A program made the position numbers and the translations under genes. A DNA stretch of 64,000 nucleotides from Parasponia andersonii (taxonomy: Eukaryota; Streptophyta; Magnoliopsida; Rosales; Cannabaceae): the NCBI GenBank assembly GCA_002914805.1, contig JXTB01000482.1, positions 202,107-266,106 on the forward strand. The letters are read 5' to 3'. A model generated the notes under the pieces. The model ran no database searches. It worked only from the letters and a program-made list of their open reading frames with translations, and was not told the DNA's origin. This document shows, piece after piece, positions 31,699-44,410 of this stretch (the first letter of the stretch is position 1; the number at the start of each line of letters is the position of its first letter).

Positions 31699-32577
31699 TT
31701 AGCACATAAAGATGATGGAGGGGTCACAGCAGCACTCGTCAATAAGGCAGCAGCAGCACAAAGCAGCAAGACTGGTACACCACATCCAAAAAATACCCAA
31801 AAAAAGGGGTAAGAGAATTAATATTAATTCAAATTAAAATCATAATTCAGCTCCGCTGACATGCAAAATAAATTAATCTGTCTCCAATTATTCTAGAAAA
31901 TTATCAAAGAATATTTGACATGCAATAATGGTAAATAATTCAGGCATAATTTTTTTTTTAAATAGAAATAGAAATATAAAAATTTAATTACCATCCCTCA
32001 AGGAAACCTGGCTCTCTTCTGGGTGGTGGAGCAGCATATTGTGGAGGAGCCATTACAGGAGGGCCTTGATAGTAACCTACAATAGTACCCACCAAATAAT
32101 ATTAGGCGAAAGGAAAAAGAAACGACTGTTTAACCTTTAGAAAGAAAAAATAATAATAACATGAAAAAAATGCCAAAATTCTTTTAAAATAAGAAAAAAT
32201 TAAAAAAAAAAATTTTTAAAAAAAAAGGAAAAAAAGAAGAATCAAACTTCATGGAACTTGTAGTCATAACTCAAGCGGAAATAATAATTATATAAAATTG
32301 TAATATTTTTAAAAAGTACAACATACCAGAACCTGAAAATATTAACACAAAACTTAAGTTGATGAACCCAAATATTTTGTGTGTGTTTAGAGTATATCAC
32401 CAGAAAGGAAAAAGGAAATTATCTCTACTAATTATTGACTCAAAAATAATTAAACAAGGAAAACCCACAATTTTTAAATGAAAATATATGATTCAAGAGA
32501 AACCCAGAAAAGATGAGCTGAAAACTGAAAAGGGTACCTTGAGCAGGGTAGGGGTAAGCATACTTTGGATCGCTCAT
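31699..32577 (-). CDS. CYSTM-family small cysteine-rich tail-anchored protein (three exons)
   Basis: Minus-strand exons 32577-32538, 32076-31992 and 31771-31699 join in frame with GT...AG introns of 461 and 220 bp to give 65 residues. Order: MSDPKYAYPYPAQG start, a Pro/Tyr/Gln-rich middle (YYQGPPVMAPPQYAAPPP), then the cysteine-rich module GCLAALCCCCLIDECCCDP with a short hydrophobic tail ending FMC. This is the layout of plant CYSTM proteins, small stress-linked proteins held in the plasma membrane by the Cys-rich segment, which can form dimers. Length is typical of the family. The exon 2/3 junction splits the first Cys codon (TG|T). A TATA motif lies at 32701-32710. No stop or frameshift was found, so it is likely functional. 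The exact family member cannot be named. Confidence 0.9.
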
Positions 32578-32700
32578 GATGATTTCTTCTGATCTGAACA
32601 AATACGACAAAGCTCAAGAGTCAAGAGTTGTAAACTTTAAATGGTAAATAATTAACGAGACAAAGAGCTTAATTCGGGGAACGGCAGATGACAAATTAAT

Positions 32701-32710
32701 CTTATATAGT
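32701..32710 (-). promoter_or_regulatory. Candidate TATA box of the CYSTM gene
   Basis: Minus sense ACTATATAAG, 125 bp before the ATG at 32577. A second near copy (ACTATATAAG) stands at 32760-32769. A (TG)n run at 32709-32726 lies between them. Confidence 0.5.
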
Positions 32711-32769
32711 GTGTGTGTGTGTGTGTTTTTTTTTTGTTTGTTTTTTGGGTGATCAAATTCTTATATAGT

Positions 32770-35118
32770 ATGTTGATTTTCTACCAAATAGACTTTTTAA
32801 TCACAGACGAAAAAGCAAGGCCTATAGTCTCTCGTCTATGCTGTCTATCTCATATGCATATGCCTCAAATATTTAAGATTAAAGACACTGCTTTTTAGGT
32901 TTCGTTTTAGTAAAGTTATTCTTTTCCTTCTCTATTTACGACCCTTAAACATTCTTGAGTTGATCCACTTTTTTATTGGCACGTCATACTGTTTGTTCTC
33001 TCTGAAATTGATTTAGGCACTCCAACTTCTTCCTAAGAACTATACTGTCTCCTATGAGAATTTGACACGAGTATCTAGTACCGGCATAATTATGCGTGGA
33101 ACATATCGATTCCATATTTGCCACATGATTTGTATTAAGGAAGTGAAAAATATATATATATTAAAATTTTTTTATTGTTGCCAATGTAAAACACTACACT
33201 TGCCAAAAATAACAATCTTGTGGCTACTGATTTGGAGTTGGAATTCTCATTCTAAGCCGGAACCAACAAAAATATGTAACAATACACACCAAGCATCTTG
33301 AATACGCCTTATTCATTGGTCTCGCTACTATTTGAAAATAGGACCAATTTAAGAACTTCTCACACTAGTTTTATAGAGAAACTAATGCAACTAACGTGCT
33401 TCCATACGGGATCGCTAGGCTCTCAACTCTTCGCCACGAGGGGCTTGGGTTCGAGTTACTACTACTGTATTTAATCGCAAATTCTGATATGGTTAAAATT
33501 TATTTGAGTACGTCATCTTTTATTTTATAATTTTACTCATCCTGTATCCCACAATTTTATCCATCCTTTATCTTATAATTTTTTTAAATAATATGTTATG
33601 GTGTGAAAGACTCGTTATAGTTTAGGATTTTTTTTATAAACATAGTTTAGGCTTCAATTTTTTTTTTCTAACACAATTTAGACTTTTCATTCGTATTACT
33701 TTTGACTTTGGACACCATGCAATGGTGTGGTGTCATATACTCTATTGTATAATCTTTTTCAAACAATATATTATGACGTGGAAAACTCATTATAGCTTAG
33801 ACTTCTTTTTTTTTTTTTCCTTTTCTTTTGTTTAACAAGAAACATAATTTGGTTTTTTTTTTTTTCTCGAATTCATAGCTAATAATTTGAATATAACATG
33901 ATAATACGATTCGAGTTGACACGTTTAACACAAAATTCAACTAATTTAGCATAATTAATTAATTTTTTTATCAAAATATATTATAAATTATTAAATAATT
34001 ACTTCATAAAAAAAATTCTAATGAATTTTATGTAAACAAAATGAAAAAACTAATGAATTATTTTATATTAATGAAGTGAAACTGAAATGAAAAAATTAAA
34101 TAGATAAGAAATTATAATCTCCGTTAATTTAAATGATATTTTTATTAAATAGATAATTTATAAATAAAATAAATTAAAAAATATAAATAGATCGACACAA
34201 AACCCTCGCTTTTCATTCATATTGGTTTTCACTCTTGATGTGTGCTCCTGGTGTGTCATGCAGTTGTGTGGTATCACGCGTGCATAGATAGGTGGCAGAC
34301 TGTTGGCAACGTAGGATCTCATCCTGTTGACACGCTACTTCGTTTTTCAGCCAAAAGAAAGGGGGGGAAAAAAAAAGTGCTACTTCGTTTGAACGGTAGA
34401 TGAGATGTACATTACACAAGCTCCATTTAAGGAAATTAGACGAGAGGTGCCCAAATCAAAGAATGGCTTTTTAGCTTTTTTTTTTTTTTTTTTTTTATAT
34501 TTTAACTTTATCCCAGCCCAAAAATTATATTTTTGAGTAGGCCCAATGCCAGCTCATAAAATGTCATAATACATTTTTTAAATACTAAATCTCATTACCT
34601 TATCCCCTCTACTTGCTTACTATATTGATTTTTCGTGTACAAATGTAAATGAGCATTATTACACGTAAATAAGCGTTGAAATATTCTAAGTTTAATTAAT
34701 TAGGCCATATAGCTAAGCCCTGTTTTTGCGTTTTTTGGTCTTTCAACGCAGATAATCGATATCCATTTGATTTTTTTTTTTTGGTTTGAAAATTGAAATT
34801 CGAAATATTTATGTACTTTCATTTAGTTTCCCCCCTTAATTTTTTTTGAATAAGTTTCCCTCCTAAATTTTACACATATATATACATATTTTGAGGTAAT
34901 CATTATTCTATACTTAGAAAGCAGAACATGGTAAACGAAAATAAATAAAACTGACGTGCATTAATATGAGATTCGATGAATTAATGGATCAGAATGAAGC
35001 ACACAAGGCCAAGTCTAAAATTAATTTTTGAGGTTTATATAATTAACTATAGGTAAAGGGTTTACTTTTGATAATTGATGATTTTATGTACATCATATAA
35101 TTCATTTCGAAGACTTTG
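32770..35118. other. Gene-free AT-rich DNA upstream of the CYSTM gene
   Basis: Long T and A runs (33805-33860, 34473-34496). A solitary GGGTTCGAG near 33449 resembles a Pol III B box without an A box. No coding frame supported. Confidence 0.5.
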
Positions 35119-35223
35119 TGTTGGAGCGGTTTCACACCAGTCGTCCACGTGTCATGAACTGCTGACGCTGGATCCTCCAACTGTTCACGTACCCTTGCTA
35201 ATTCACAAATCTCTGAACTCCAA
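35119..35223 (-). mobile_element. 3' end of a Tat-type LTR running into a gap
   Basis: TGTTGGAGCGGTTT...CACCAG...GTCCACGTGTC...TGAACTG...TCCAACTGT.CACGTA aligns by eye along about 100 bp with the inverted end of the LTR at 7399-8231. The LTR's terminal base in minus sense is 35119. The rest is hidden in the N run. Confidence 0.75.
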
Positions 35224-35791
35224 NNNNNNNNNNNNNNNNNNNNNNNNNNNNNNNNNNNNNNNNNNNNNNNNNNNNNNNNNNNNNNNNNNNNNNNNNNNNN
35301 NNNNNNNNNNNNNNNNNNNNNNNNNNNNNNNNNNNNNNNNNNNNNNNNNNNNNNNNNNNNNNNNNNNNNNNNNNNNNNNNNNNNNNNNNNNNNNNNNNNN
35401 NNNNNNNNNNNNNNNNNNNNNNNNNNNNNNNNNNNNNNNNNNNNNNNNNNNNNNNNNNNNNNNNNNNNNNNNNNNNNNNNNNNNNNNNNNNNNNNNNNNN
35501 NNNNNNNNNNNNNNNNNNNNNNNNNNNNNNNNNNNNNNNNNNNNNNNNNNNNNNNNNNNNNNNNNNNNNNNNNNNNNNNNNNNNNNNNNNNNNNNNNNNN
35601 NNNNNNNNNNNNNNNNNNNNNNNNNNNNNNNNNNNNNNNNNNNNNNNNNNNNNNNNNNNNNNNNNNNNNNNNNNNNNNNNNNNNNNNNNNNNNNNNNNNN
35701 NNNNNNNNNNNNNNNNNNNNNNNNNNNNNNNNNNNNNNNNNNNNNNNNNNNNNNNNNNNNNNNNNNNNNNNNNNNNNNNNNNNNNNNNNNN
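35224..35791. other. Assembly gap (568 N)
   Basis: Run of N that probably hides most of a Tat-type LTR or element. Confidence 0.99.
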
Positions 35792-36061
35792 ACTCGTAAT
35801 ACAGACAAAGAAACGAAGAATATTGCACGGTTGGATTCAACTTTTTCTACTTTTGCTTCCGCGTACCGAAAGTAGACGATTCTGAATAGATCTCGAAGTG
35901 AAAACTCATTTGGGGAGAATGAACCGATTCCATTTTCATATAATATTTTGTATTGGGCTTGAAACCAACTAATGAGTAATTATTTACACATGCAAAAAGC
36001 TTTTTATCTTCTTGTTATTTTAGACTTGAGCAATGCAGTATCACGTAATCACAGTATGTTA
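35792..36061. other. Unassigned DNA right of the gap
   Basis: Less AT-rich at 35800-35890, with no recognised motif. No LTR start (TGTGGAGC inverted) seen. Confidence 0.4.
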
Positions 36062-36653
36062 CAGGTGTATTCGAAATTTGTGCTCTCTAATCTAATTCGC
36101 ATTATTTAATTTAATTCAATATCTAATCTAATTTAATCTGTAAAATGTGGATATCCGTATTTGTACGGACTAAATTGGATCCAAAAATTAAAATTCGTAT
36201 TTCTGCAGATTGTTTATTTTTCTATAAATCGGATATTTTTTTTATCTTGAAAAATAACCGATCTAATTTAATCCGCACATAAAATATAGATTTTTTATTA
36301 TTTTTGATTTAAATTAAGTTTAATTTTAGATTTTAATAAGTGGTATTTAAATTTATATGCATATATATGATCAATAATCGGTCAAATCTGTAAAAAAAAA
36401 TATTCAAATTTGTGCTAAAATTAAATAATTTAAGACAAAATATGACATGAATCCCAATTTTGAAAGTTTATTTATCAAGTCCAACTATTTTATCTAAAGT
36501 AATTGATCTGATCTGCACATTTGCGGAGTGGATTAAATTGATTTAAATATTTTATGCCGATTGAATTAGATGAGAAATCTAAAATTCAGACCTAGTGTAG
36601 ATTGGATATAAATATGCTAAAAAAGTGCAGATTGGATCGGATGAACACCCCTA
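36062..36653. mobile_element. Probable hAT-like MITE
   Basis: Ends CAGGTGTATTCGAA and GGATGAACACCCCT are roughly inverted copies. Interior repeats of TCTAATCTAATTTAATC and GATTGGAT type are usual for this class in plants. No clear target duplication, so less certain than the copy at 14997. Confidence 0.5.
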
Positions 36654-36790
36654 ATTCATTATCGGGTAATTATAACTAATAGACTGGGTCTCATGTAGAC
36701 CCTATCTATAATATAATTATAATAAACTAATAATAAATTATTACGTTATGTGGAATTGAATACCATAAAAGTCATGTTTATTGTTATTAC

Positions 36791-37596
36791 TTAAGGAGAA
36801 ATTATCACTAAAATACCCATGTTTTAAAAAAGTGAAAAAAAAAATTGTGTTTTTTAAAATTCAAAATAAATACTTTCTATTTAACGAAAATTATCACTAA
36901 AATACTTTCTATTCAAAAGTGTGAAAAAACCTTGTATTATTAAAAATTCAAAATAAATATCTTATATTTGAATTATCATATCATTTGCTGCATTTGACAG
37001 GTCAAAACTTCAAAAAATTAGTAAAATTAACATTTTATTCATATTATATTATTTTAAGAAACACACCAAAATGAAGGGAGAGAAAATACAAATGGTATAA
37101 AATCTTTAAAAAAAATTCTTCTCTCCATTATTGTGGCACAAATTTGGAAAAGAAAAAAGAAATTTAAATTTTTTGAAAATTTCGGAAGTGACAAAAATTT
37201 CCAAAAAGTTTAGATTTTTTTTTTTCTTTTTTAGACTTATGCTATAACTCTGAAAGGAAGATTTTTTTTAGACCATATGTATTCTTTTATCTTCATTTTC
37301 AAGTGTGGTGTGTGCCTTAAATTAATATAATAAGGGGTAAAATGTTAATTTTATTAATTTTTTTGAAGTCTTTGGTTAGTCAAAAATAGCAAATGATATG
37401 ATAATTCAAGTAGAATATATTTATTTTGAATTTTCAATAATACAAGGCTTTTTTTCACACTTTTTTTTTAAAACAAAAGGTATTTTAGTGATAATTTTCG
37501 TTAAATAGAAGATACTTATTTTGAATTTCTAAAAACATAAAGTATTTTTCCACTTTTTTTTCAAAACAGAGGCTATTTTTGTATAAGTTTCCCTTA
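36791..37596. mobile_element. Large foldback element, arms of nearly 400 bp
   Basis: The left arm (TTAAGGAGAAATTATCAC onwards, through AATTATCATATCATTTGCT and TTAGTAAAATTAACATTTTA) returns inverted in the right arm (TAAAATGTTAATTTTATTAA, AGCAAATGATATGATAATTC, ending GTTTCCCTTA). Each arm holds two copies of a roughly 100-bp unit with AATTATCACTAAAATAC and ATTCAAAATAAATA. About 805 bp, non-coding, with ends TTAAGGAG / CCCTTA. Confidence 0.8.
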
Positions 37597-37678
37597 TTTA
37601 TGGGAGTCTGTGTGTTTATTTGATAATAGAAATATTAAGGACACATAAAACTCATAAAAAATAATGTGATATATAGAT

Positions 37679-37845
37679 GGGCACTAATTTAATTTTTTTT
37701 ATTATTATTTTGTCTAATTAAAATTCATCACGCATATTTTTTATACTAAAAGTTAGAGAGTGAAAAATACTAAATAATGATCTAATGATTAATAAAAATA
37801 CTTATAGATAGATAAAAATATACTTATTGAAATGGGAATCTATAT
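37679..37845 (-). mobile_element. MITE (GGGCACCAATC family), single copy
   Basis: Starts GGGCACTAAT, has AATTAAAATTCATCACGCATATTTTT, GATCTAATGATTAA and GATAGATAAAAATATACTTATTG, as in the 18-kb copies. It ends beside a TATATATG run. Confidence 0.6.
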
Positions 37846-40539
37846 ATGTATATATATTTTAACATTTTATATTTCATTTTAAAAAATACACATGGTTAAA
37901 AGCATATGATATTATTATGCGTAAATTTTGTATGTCTTATTATTATTCATTCATTTTATAATTATATTAAAAATATTATAACGCTTTAAGTTTCGTATGA
38001 AGTACATATCATATTTAAATAATAATCCATGAAAAATAAAATCTAATATTATCATATTTAATATTCAGAATTGATCTAAACTATAGATGTGATCTAATAG
38101 TATCATATTTAATATTCAGAATTGATCTAAACTATAGATGTGATCCTTAGTAAGTTGCATTCTTGAAATGTGGACCCTAGCAATCTTTTCGTGAGGCAGG
38201 GTAGTGGTATTACAAATAGGAGTTAATGTGGTCTAGGATATGTTAAGATCTAAACTTTTACAATGCTAAGGCATCTTAAAAGTAGACTAAAACCAATAAA
38301 GTTTCACCTTTTTATTTTTATTTATTTTTTTGTTCTTTTCACAGTAAAGTCGACGAAACTGCAATCTAAATTGCAGTTTGTGCACTCTTCTGTAATATGT
38401 AGTAGTAGATTAGCTGACATTTGACTTTGGAGCAACCTCTATGGAGGCTAACCTCTTATACTATCCTTTTTACACACATTAGGTTTACCAACTCCATTAT
38501 AAAGCCTTGTTTTGAGAACGTCATCTTAAATTGAGGAATCTCTGTCTTTTGCTTAGTTACTAAAGAATTGTAGTGATAAATGCATATCATAAATGCATAT
38601 TCCATTTTTCTCTTTCAAAAGTAAAAACAGGAGTTCCATTCAATTAGAAATGAAGTACAATCGTAAATAGAATACAATAATTGAATTGCATGTAAACCTT
38701 AACAACAGACAGATCGTCAAATTGGTTAAGAGATAATCCACTTTTATATATTATATTTTGATATTTTGTTTAATTTATATTTTATATTTTAATTATTATC
38801 AATATTGATCTTTAAATTTAATAGTTATTATAAATCTAAAGGTTAATATCGATAATAATTAAAATATAATATACAATTTAAACATAATGTCAAAATATAA
38901 GATATAAAAATAACTTTATTCCATTCATTACGACAACCGATGGATTAGTAGGAAAAAAAAAAACCAGAAAGATAATTAGAGCACTTTAGGAAATATCGTT
39001 TCAGGTCTTTAAATCTATCTCCACTAGCTTAGCTGACTCTATTGACTAAGACAATGATAAATATTCCATAGAAATCAATTTTCGATAGTACTTCTTCAAT
39101 ATCTGTATCACAAAAAATTCAAACATAGAAAAAAAAATAAAAACTCAACCAAAAAAAACAATAGAAATTTAGATTTAGGTGAGAGGAATTCCCAATAGAT
39201 CAAAATCTATGAAAATATATACATCCATTGACAAAAGAATTATTGAAATAGAAAAATAAAAACTAAAGAGAAAGGTCTTATCAGATAAGGAAATCTCACT
39301 CTTCAATAGGTTAAAAATTGAGGGATAAGGCTTCTACAAAAATAAAAAATAAATAAAAAATGAGAGAAAAAGGAGCCTTTCTCACTTTAAAAAAAAAAAA
39401 GAATAATACTAGTCATATTCTTCCTCTTCAGTTTTTTCCTTTCTAGAATTCTACCACACCGAAGAGGGAGATTTCTATTAATCTACCTCCGATTTAAGTT
39501 CTCTAGTTTTTTTTCTCTAAACTTCTTCTTCAATATATAGTTCTTCTATTTGTGCAGAAGCCTTTGTTCTCAAAGATTTTTTTCTATAAAGTTTTTGTCC
39601 TACTAAAATTTAGATCCATGTGGGTTTTATTGTCTTTCATTAATATTTCTTTTTTTTGATAATTTTCTTCTAAATATGAAACTTTTAAGATTCAGATTTA
39701 AAAGTTTCAGATTTGAAAAAATTTCAACTAAATGCTACACTCTTCATAAAGATGGACTCTGCTGAGATTAATGCTATACTCTGAGATGACGAAGGTAGAA
39801 CTTTAGCTACTAAATTTAGATCTTATGGTGTTGTTAGAGTTCACTGTTAATATGGTAAAATAGTCTTATTAAGTTGCTGTAAGTATGATGGACTCGACTA
39901 ATCATATAGCTAGTAATGATCTTAGTGATAGTAATGGAAGCTTTCAGTTTAGAAATAGTAGTGATGGTTCTTTTCGTTTTATTTATTGTTCTTGGAATGA
40001 AGCGACCCATACATTTCTTCGCATAGTTTTTTCTACAATAATCTTTATTTTGTAATACAAAATTTCCTAATTGTATTACTTATATTATACCAAATAACAT
40101 CTTATACTAAAGAATTTCTTTATTTTTTTAATTCAAAATAATTAAGAGGAAAGAAGATGGATTACAAAAAGAGGAAGAATTCTCCAGAGAAGAGGGGCAA
40201 CTAATGTTTTTTTATTAGTGGAGTTTACTAATGACCTTCGTTTATTAAAAAACAAAAAAATAACTCACGTACCTTAAGCATCGAATTCTGATCTAGTACC
40301 TAACCCCTGCTCCACCTTACTCACCGAACTAACCCAGTAGGTAAGATTGTAAATGAGGTGAGGAGGGGCTCTAACCCTCCCCGTCTTGCCAGGTAATGGG
40401 TCGTCCTGCCTCGCTACTATATTATTTTTTGTTAAAGAGAAATAATAAAAATTTAAAAAAAAAAAAGATTTCCAAAAACAAAATACATACCGTCTTAAGA
40501 ACATGCAGTTTTTGAGGCCATAGGTTATATAGAAGGGAA
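37846..40539. other. Gene-free DNA
   Basis: Contains a 51-bp tandem duplication at 38050-38146 and a perfect hairpin at 38356-38379 (AAACTGCAAT / ATTGCAGTTT). 40275-40420 is a less AT-rich patch with no frame I can assign. 39752-39870 has a short frame starting MDSAEINAIL broken by stops. Confidence 0.5.
38050..38146. repeat. 51-bp tandem duplication
   Basis: TATCATATTTAATATTCAGA begins at 38050 and 38101; both copies run to TATAGATGTGATC without a visible difference. Confidence 0.9.
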
Positions 40540-41716
40540 ATGATTTTTTTGTATTTTATTGACGTTGTGTTACCCTTTCAAGATATTCCTTTATTATAAA
40601 CTTTTTAATACATTCCATATTCAATAGTAATTACTGATTTTATATTTGAAAGAGCGAATAATCCGTTGGTAACCTTTGTATTGCAATATGACTGATTTCA
40701 CGGTCATGTTACAACATGCGACTAAATATTTGACCTGAATAAGTTTTTCAGTATTTTCTATATTTTCCTTTTGTATACTTTAGGTCACGATTTGTATAGT
40801 TGTCAAATATAAAAATCTGATCATATTAATGTATAGACGGTTTCAATTGAGAAGGAATAGGTAAGTGACTCTTTCTTAAATTGGTTTTGAGTATATGTCT
40901 ATATTTCATTAAGGAAATTCCTTTAATTGAATATTTTATGTGTAATATCTTTTATGGAAATTTTCTTAACTCATTTGTGCTGATTCTCACTGATTAAAGT
41001 TACTCTAATTCGTGTTATTAGCTGTTAAATAGGTTTGAGTAACTTATATTTTTATACCAAGAAAGTTATCTGAAAGTTTCCTTTTATATTACAACATAAC
41101 TGGGTTGACAAACCATATTGTAATACGTGGACAGAATCAGCAACTACTTTCCAAATCCGTTTTCTAAGTTTAGTAACAAACTTGGTTGATTTTATAAGTC
41201 TTCTAATTAATATTAAATATTCTTAATTATTATTTTGCAGATCTTACACTTGAAGGCTTGCTCTCTTCTCTATTTAAAGGCCACTCAATAGTAGCTTTAT
41301 GTAGAGAGACCACTTATTGTATTTTTCGATTTTAAAAGAATAGTTTTTCTTATAGCCATATTTTTGACTTACGAGGTGTCCTAGTCGTTTAAGTGATAGT
41401 GCTTGGGGAGAGGTGCTGATTATTTTCAGGAGAAGATCAACTTCAAGTACTTGAAGGGATTTCAGAAGAACGAAGTCAACCTAAGACGAGTGGTGCTCAC
41501 TAGACACGTTAGTGAAGGAATACATCTATATTGTGATAATCAAAAGAGAGAGTCTTTTTATTGTATAAGTCAAATTAGTGTTTGTATTCATTCAGACTTT
41601 GCTAATAGTGTTTATTATCTAGGTGTGGCTCCTTAGACGTAGGTTATCGAGAGATAATTGAACCAAGTAAAAATATATTGTGCTATTTTTACAATTTCTG
41701 TATTACCACCTCACAT
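40540..41716 (+). mobile_element. LTR-like block, probable Copia-type solo LTR
   Basis: A TATA-like CTATTTAAAGGCCACTC at about 41270 is followed by a leader-like stretch ending GTGTGGCTCCTTAGACGTAGG...GAACCAAGTAAAAA (41621-41672) and CACCTCACA at 41716. CGTAGG...GAACCA(C/A)GTAAA is a recurrent late-LTR pattern in plant Copia elements. Left boundary, target duplication and primer site were not found, so extent is approximate. Confidence 0.4.
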
Positions 41717-42943
41717 AATTAATTAGAAATTAATTTTATTCAGTATTACCTGATAAATAGATTTAAAAGTATTAATATTCTAGATTATTATAGAATACAC
41801 CATAGTTATCAAATAGTATATTGTACTTTAGAAAATTACGTTGTAAATTATCTAACAATATATGGTGATATTGATTACCTTAAAATAACATTCCTAATAA
41901 AGGACATTACTTTTAAACTAGATAGATATACTTAATTTTCTAGAATGAGTCATTCATTTCATCATTTGGACCTAGACTATAGGAGTTCCCTCCAAAGTTC
42001 AAAAAGTTCATAACATTTGTGAAGCTTTCGACATTAAAAGGCTAGGCCTAGAAAAACTGCACAAATAAACTAAAAAAGTAATGGCTTAAACCAACATTGA
42101 CAGAAATCCAACATAACACAATTAAAATTTTCTCCTAATCTTCTAGCTCAATCACACGTGGCTCCTAATTTCTAACATAGTCATATGATTTTGTTACTTC
42201 TTAGGTAGATGACATATTTGATAGTGTACAACTCCCTAACATAATTCAAAGAAATATATTGTATATAAATAAACTCATCACCAAAATAATATGCATGCCA
42301 CAACACTATTTTACCGCATAAGACAAAAGAAGAACAAAAAAAAATAAAGCAAAGATTGATAACGCCAAGGAAATGTACAACTCAATTAATAACATACGTG
42401 TATGCATAAGAAAAATTGCAGACTTTGACTAAATTTATAAAAAAAAGGGACGTATCTATATACATATTAGAATGAATATAGATGGATGCTACATCATATC
42501 TAAAAAGTCTAAATATTAGTATTCCAATGAACAAAAAGACACTGTAACAAATACATATATACAAGTATTTGCATAGATAAGAATGTACATTGTAACAAAA
42601 ATAGTTACAGATAGTTCAGTACGAAATTTAGATTGGGAGCGCAACCGCGGTTGACATGAAAATAAAGCATAAAAAATAAGCATGAACCGAATTCTCTTAC
42701 TCATTTAACTTCAAACTATATACTAAATGATTTACCATTCAGGGAAAAACATGCACTAATCTTATAATTCATCGATGCATCTGTGAAGTACAATTCCCAT
42801 GCAATAAAAGAGGAAACCATAAAATAAATGATTCAATATCAAATCATGGTCAATGGATAGAATATATTCAGCTCAAGTATCAAAAGTTCACAATTTTTTC
42901 AACGGAATCACTATTTATTTAATGGTTGCCAAATCTAAGATAA
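41717..42943. other. Gene-free AT-rich DNA
   Basis: No coding frame or element ends recognised. Confidence 0.5.
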
Positions 42944-42986
<43 letters not shown>

Positions 42987-43152
42987 ATCATTGGATTATC
43001 ATTTAATAGTGATCCAATAATGAGGTACATAAAAAAATGTATATCATTAATGTTATTTTTCTCTTACTTTTTATTATAAAAAAATATGCATGATAAAATT
43101 TCATTGGCCAATATAAGTTTTAAAAAAAAAAAACCTACTAGATTGGTGCCCT
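42944..43152 (+). mobile_element. MITE (GGGCACCAATC family) beside a (TA)n run
   Basis: Right end CTACTAGATTGGTGCCC at 43136-43152. The interior ATTGGATTATCATTTAATAGTGATCCAATAATGAGG and TTTCATTGGCCAA match the copy at 18441-18666. The left end is lost in a TA run at 42944-42981. Confidence 0.65.
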
Positions 43153-44410
43153 TATTTAATACATATTATTGTTATCAGTTTCTTTGGCCATCAAGTACCT
43201 CAAACTTTTATATATCACCTTGATAGTCATCAATGAGATAAATACTACAATCACAACCCAAAGATGCAAACTCCATATAATTATCCTATAACAAGTAATT
43301 TAATTTGTGTAAGTAGGAAAATAAAAGAAAAGATGTAGAACCTACCAATTTATGCGTATGGTCAATTAATATGAGAATGTAGAATCACAAATAGTCAAAT
43401 AAAAACCAACTAGCGACGGTAGAATAGGGGATAGTGAGGTATTTTGTCAAACAATTTGCTTGTATTAATAATCATGTCTACCCATTCACTCCAATTTTGG
43501 TCACATACTTTCCTCATAACATATTTTATCAAAAACAAAAACCCAGAAAGCAAATATCATATATCCAATAAACCTTCTCAAATTCTTCTCAAGAAAATTA
43601 GGACTATCAAATCAGAATAATTATAGTAATCTCCCAAAGCTCCTCTTCTCAAAGACTCATTCAAATACAAAGAAAAATAGTAAAAGAAGAGACAGAGTCC
43701 CCAAATTAATTAATAATGTACTTGAGTTTAATCTTTTGAAAATGGAAATGGAAGATTAATGAAAATGTTATAACAATGAAAATGTCTAGTAAAGGATACT
43801 GTGGATTCTATTAGCATTGTGCAAATAATAAAACAAAGTATTTGTTCATCAGACAATAGTTAAGGCGAGTACCATCCATTTTTATGATCAAACGGGTTCA
43901 ACCGTACAAATTTTGGTTAGTTTTTAGAACTAGGTAGTAAAGAGCTCTGTCTATTAGAGGAAAAAGGCTGTAAATAGTGTCTTACATGGGTGGGAAAGAG
44001 TTTTTGTATACAATAATGTCTTGAAAGCTGCCAACTATACGAGTATTTCATTATCCTCGAAGCAGGACAATAGAAAAGAGCGAACAAAAAAATTACGTTG
44101 ATTTTATTATAGGAACGGATAACTTAAAAATTTAGTTGTCCCTTCACTGAGTTGTTGATCTTTATTTTTCTGTATTTAATGCCATTAATTAACTTATTCA
44201 ACTCGTTTGTGTTATTTAATGCCTAAAAATTTAGTTGTCCCTTCACAGAGTTGTTGATCTTTATTTTTCTGTATTTAATGCCATTAGTTAACTTATTCAA
44301 CAATATCACCGGAGTAAGAAAGATTATCAAGATCATGAGCTTCAATGGAAAGTACGAGTGAAGAAAGAATACATAGAAAAAAGCTCTAGCCAAAACTTAA
44401 AATAATATTA
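43153..44410. other. Gene-free DNA with a 99-bp period duplication
   Basis: TTAAAAATTTAGTTGTCCCT at 44125 recurs (as CTAAAAATTTAG) at 44224; about 75 bp of each copy match. Nothing else recognised. Confidence 0.55.

Noticed and set aside
35043..35875. Long open frames on both strands
   Set aside because: They run through 568 N and have no real sequence in the middle.
40274..40504. Minus-strand frame in a less AT-rich patch, considered as a gene
   Set aside because: N-terminal half is poly-Phe from an A run and no domain is recognisable; more likely an element fragment.
41403..41636. Plus-strand frame of 77 codons
   Set aside because: Lies in the R/U5-like part of an LTR-like block and shows no protein motif.
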